From contig NZ_JAECZA010000005.1 in assembly GCF_016056275.1 (NCBI RefSeq), forward strand, positions 11,628 through 75,627: DNA of 64,000 nucleotides. Direction: 5' to 3'. Position numbers and translations under genes: made by a program. Shown here in pieces: positions 62,851 to 64,000 of this stretch. The notes under the pieces are model-generated. The model searched no databases and was not told where the DNA came from. It worked only from the letters and a program-made list of their open reading frames with translations. Every line of letters starts with the position of its first letter. The stretch's first letter is position 1. Source of the stretch: Dendronalium phyllosphericum CENA369 (lineage in GTDB: Bacteria; Cyanobacteriota; Cyanobacteriia; Cyanobacteriales; Nostocaceae).

Positions 62851-63714
62851 ATGATTATGAATATTAAAGATAAGGTTTCATACTTTAATTATGAGTTGAA
62901 TTATCGAGTCAATCTGTGGCAACATACGAAAAATTTACCACCAATAGAAGAACGCGATCGCATAATTCTTGATTCTCTCAAAAGCAAAAGTATTTACATT
63001 ACAAACCTTGCCGAATTAGGATTTACTTCTACCTCCGAATTGCTTGATGCTGCTCATAGTTTATTACCAAGCATGGGAAAAGCTAACTATGATGATTCGG
63101 GCGAAAATCCGCCTGAAATTTGCATAGTCACAGATTTACCAGAATTTTATAACTGGGGAAAAGAACAAAGGCTGTTCAATATCATTGAAAATTATATTGG
63201 TCTTCCTGTTGCCTATCATGGCGTACATCTCCGCAAAGATTTTGCTAACAAAAATCAGTTTGCCACATTGCTATGGCATAGAGATATAGAAGACCGCCGA
63301 GTTATCAAAATAATGGTTTACTTAAATGATGTAGAAGAAAAGCACGGGCCTTTTGAATACGTGCCCTCACATCTGACCTCCAAATATACACTTAACTATT
63401 ATCGAATTAAAAATAAGATTAAGAATTCTGGAGGAATCAACGATGAAACACTAAACCAAATTGTTCCCAAATCAGCTTGGAAATCTTGTCCTGGAAAAGC
63501 AGGTACAGTCATTATTGCTGATACAAGACGACTTTTACATCATGGGACTCTTCGCACTCAAGAGCGGTCAACACTATTTTTTGCTTACACTGCTAACCCC
63601 CCTAAACAACCACAACTTTGTACTCATTTCTGGGACGATTCTTATCCTAAACCAGAGTTTTATCTAAAATCTGAAGAAACTAGATTAAGTACATTAACTA
63701 CCTTAACCAAATAA
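62851..63714 (+). CDS. PhyH-type 2-oxoglutarate-dependent oxygenase
   Basis: 287 residues with the double-stranded beta-helix core: iron ligands LLWHRDIEDRRVIKIMVYLN (His and Asp, about 150) and LLHHGTLRTQERSTLFF (His, then Arg for 2-oxoglutarate, about 236). The N-terminal LNYRVNLWQHTKNLPPIEER is conserved in the next gene. It probably hydroxylates a sugar, lipid or amino-acid part of the glycan pathway. The next gene is a diverged tandem copy. Confidence 0.85.
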   Translation: MIMNIKDKVSYFNYELNYRVNLWQHTKNLPPIEERDRIILDSLKSKSIYITNLAELGFTSTSELLDAAHSLLPSMGKANYDDSGENPPEICIVTDLPEFYNWGKEQRLFNIIENYIGLPVAYHGVHLRKDFANKNQFATLLWHRDIEDRRVIKIMVYLNDVEEKHGPFEYVPSHLTSKYTLNYYRIKNKIKNSGGINDETLNQIVPKSAWKSCPGKAGTVIIADTRRLLHHGTLRTQERSTLFFAYTANPPKQPQLCTHFWDDSYPKPEFYLKSEETRLSTLTTLTK

Positions 63715-63735
63715 GTCAGTCATCCTGTGTGAAAG

Positions 63736-64000
63736 ATGTTACAAGATAAAATATTGACATTGAAATCTGAGTTAGGTTATAGATTAGCACTGCGGCAGCA
63801 TCGGAAAAATTTACCTGCATTAACAAAAGGCGATCGCCTAATTGTTGATACTCTCAAAACGGAGGGAGTTTACGTTACAACACTCGCTGAACTAGGATTT
63901 TCATCTACCTCCAACTTGCTCAATTCTGCTAACAAGCAAATGTCTGAAATGTTAGCAAATGATAGCAACCAAACCCAAAAACTGCCGCAAATTTATACAG
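63736..64000 (+). CDS. Second PhyH-type oxygenase paralogue (partial, cut by window end)
   Basis: 88 codons from the ATG at 63736 to the edge. MLQDKILTLKSELGYRLALR and RQHRKNLPALTKGDRLIV align with the N-terminus of the preceding protein (ELNYRVNLWQHTKNLP; ERDRII), and LAELGFSSTSNLLNSA matches LAELGFTSTSELLDAA. The iron-binding core lies beyond the window. It is a tandem duplicate, 21 bp after the first copy. Confidence 0.8.
   Translation, partial: MLQDKILTLKSELGYRLALRQHRKNLPALTKGDRLIVDTLKTEGVYVTTLAELGFSSTSNLLNSANKQMSEMLANDSNQTQKLPQIYT

Overview
The window looks like chromosome from a filamentous, probably heterocyst-forming cyanobacterium (Nostocales). The reasons are the very frequent GCGATCGC (HIP1) octamers, many short tandem and palindromic intergenic repeats of the Nostoc type, a fused thiO-thiG gene, a Psb34/ssl1498-type photosystem gene, a DevBCA-type exporter, a PatA-like response regulator, a CruA-type lycopene cyclase, an HpsE-like glycosyltransferase and a histidine kinase with cyanobacteriochrome-type GAF domains. 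I saw no tRNA, rRNA or CRISPR array.

Layout. 0-3.6 kb: an exported TPR-CHAT (caspase-like) protein with a sigma-factor-like gene just upstream on the same strand. 3.9-5.2 kb: a desaturase/short-chain dehydrogenase fusion. 5.5-9.7 kb: a TetR regulator and a devBCA-type ABC export operon. 10-24.3 kb: mostly housekeeping genes (a mannose-1-phosphate guanylyltransferase with a degenerate phosphomannomutase domain, pheT, ftsH, an AI-2E family transporter), ending with a histidine kinase that carries three red/green-type bilin-binding GAF domains and a fourth, atypical GAF. 24.9-36.4 kb: a site-2-protease/TPR fusion, an aldo/keto reductase, a CruA-like cyclase, citramalate synthase, a 2Fe-2S protein, the ThiO-ThiG fusion and psb34. 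36.7-46.9 kb: a TPR protein, two glycosyltransferases, a CPBP protease, a DUF3326 protein, a ferredoxin and acnB.

47-50.8 kb is the most accessory-looking stretch. It holds an AT-rich two-gene DUF262/HEPN module ending in a 26-bp perfect hairpin, a DUF559 nuclease gene bracketed by two copies of a double-hairpin repeat, a vapBC toxin-antitoxin pair, and a decayed gene fragment with an in-frame stop. 50.8-56.7 kb holds a PatA-like response regulator followed by a VWA protein, a PP2C phosphatase and an atypical kinase with TPRs. That trio matches the TerY phosphorylation triad. A 457-bp non-coding element with 20-bp perfect terminal inverted repeats follows directly. 57.7 kb to the end is a one-strand surface-glycan/nucleotide-sugar cluster: rfbF, an LhgO-like oxidase, a hexapeptide transferase, a sugar epimerase, a GT2, and two tandem paralogous PhyH-type oxygenases, the second cut by the window edge.

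A striking theme is that the short intergenic repeats have also entered genes. At least five protein-coding genes (CHAT, cruA-like, cimA, and thiO-thiG at two sites) carry repeat-derived in-frame linkers, and at least two genes (the DUF3326 protein and a 58-aa protein) end inside a repeat. All names rest on reading motifs by eye; no database search was run.
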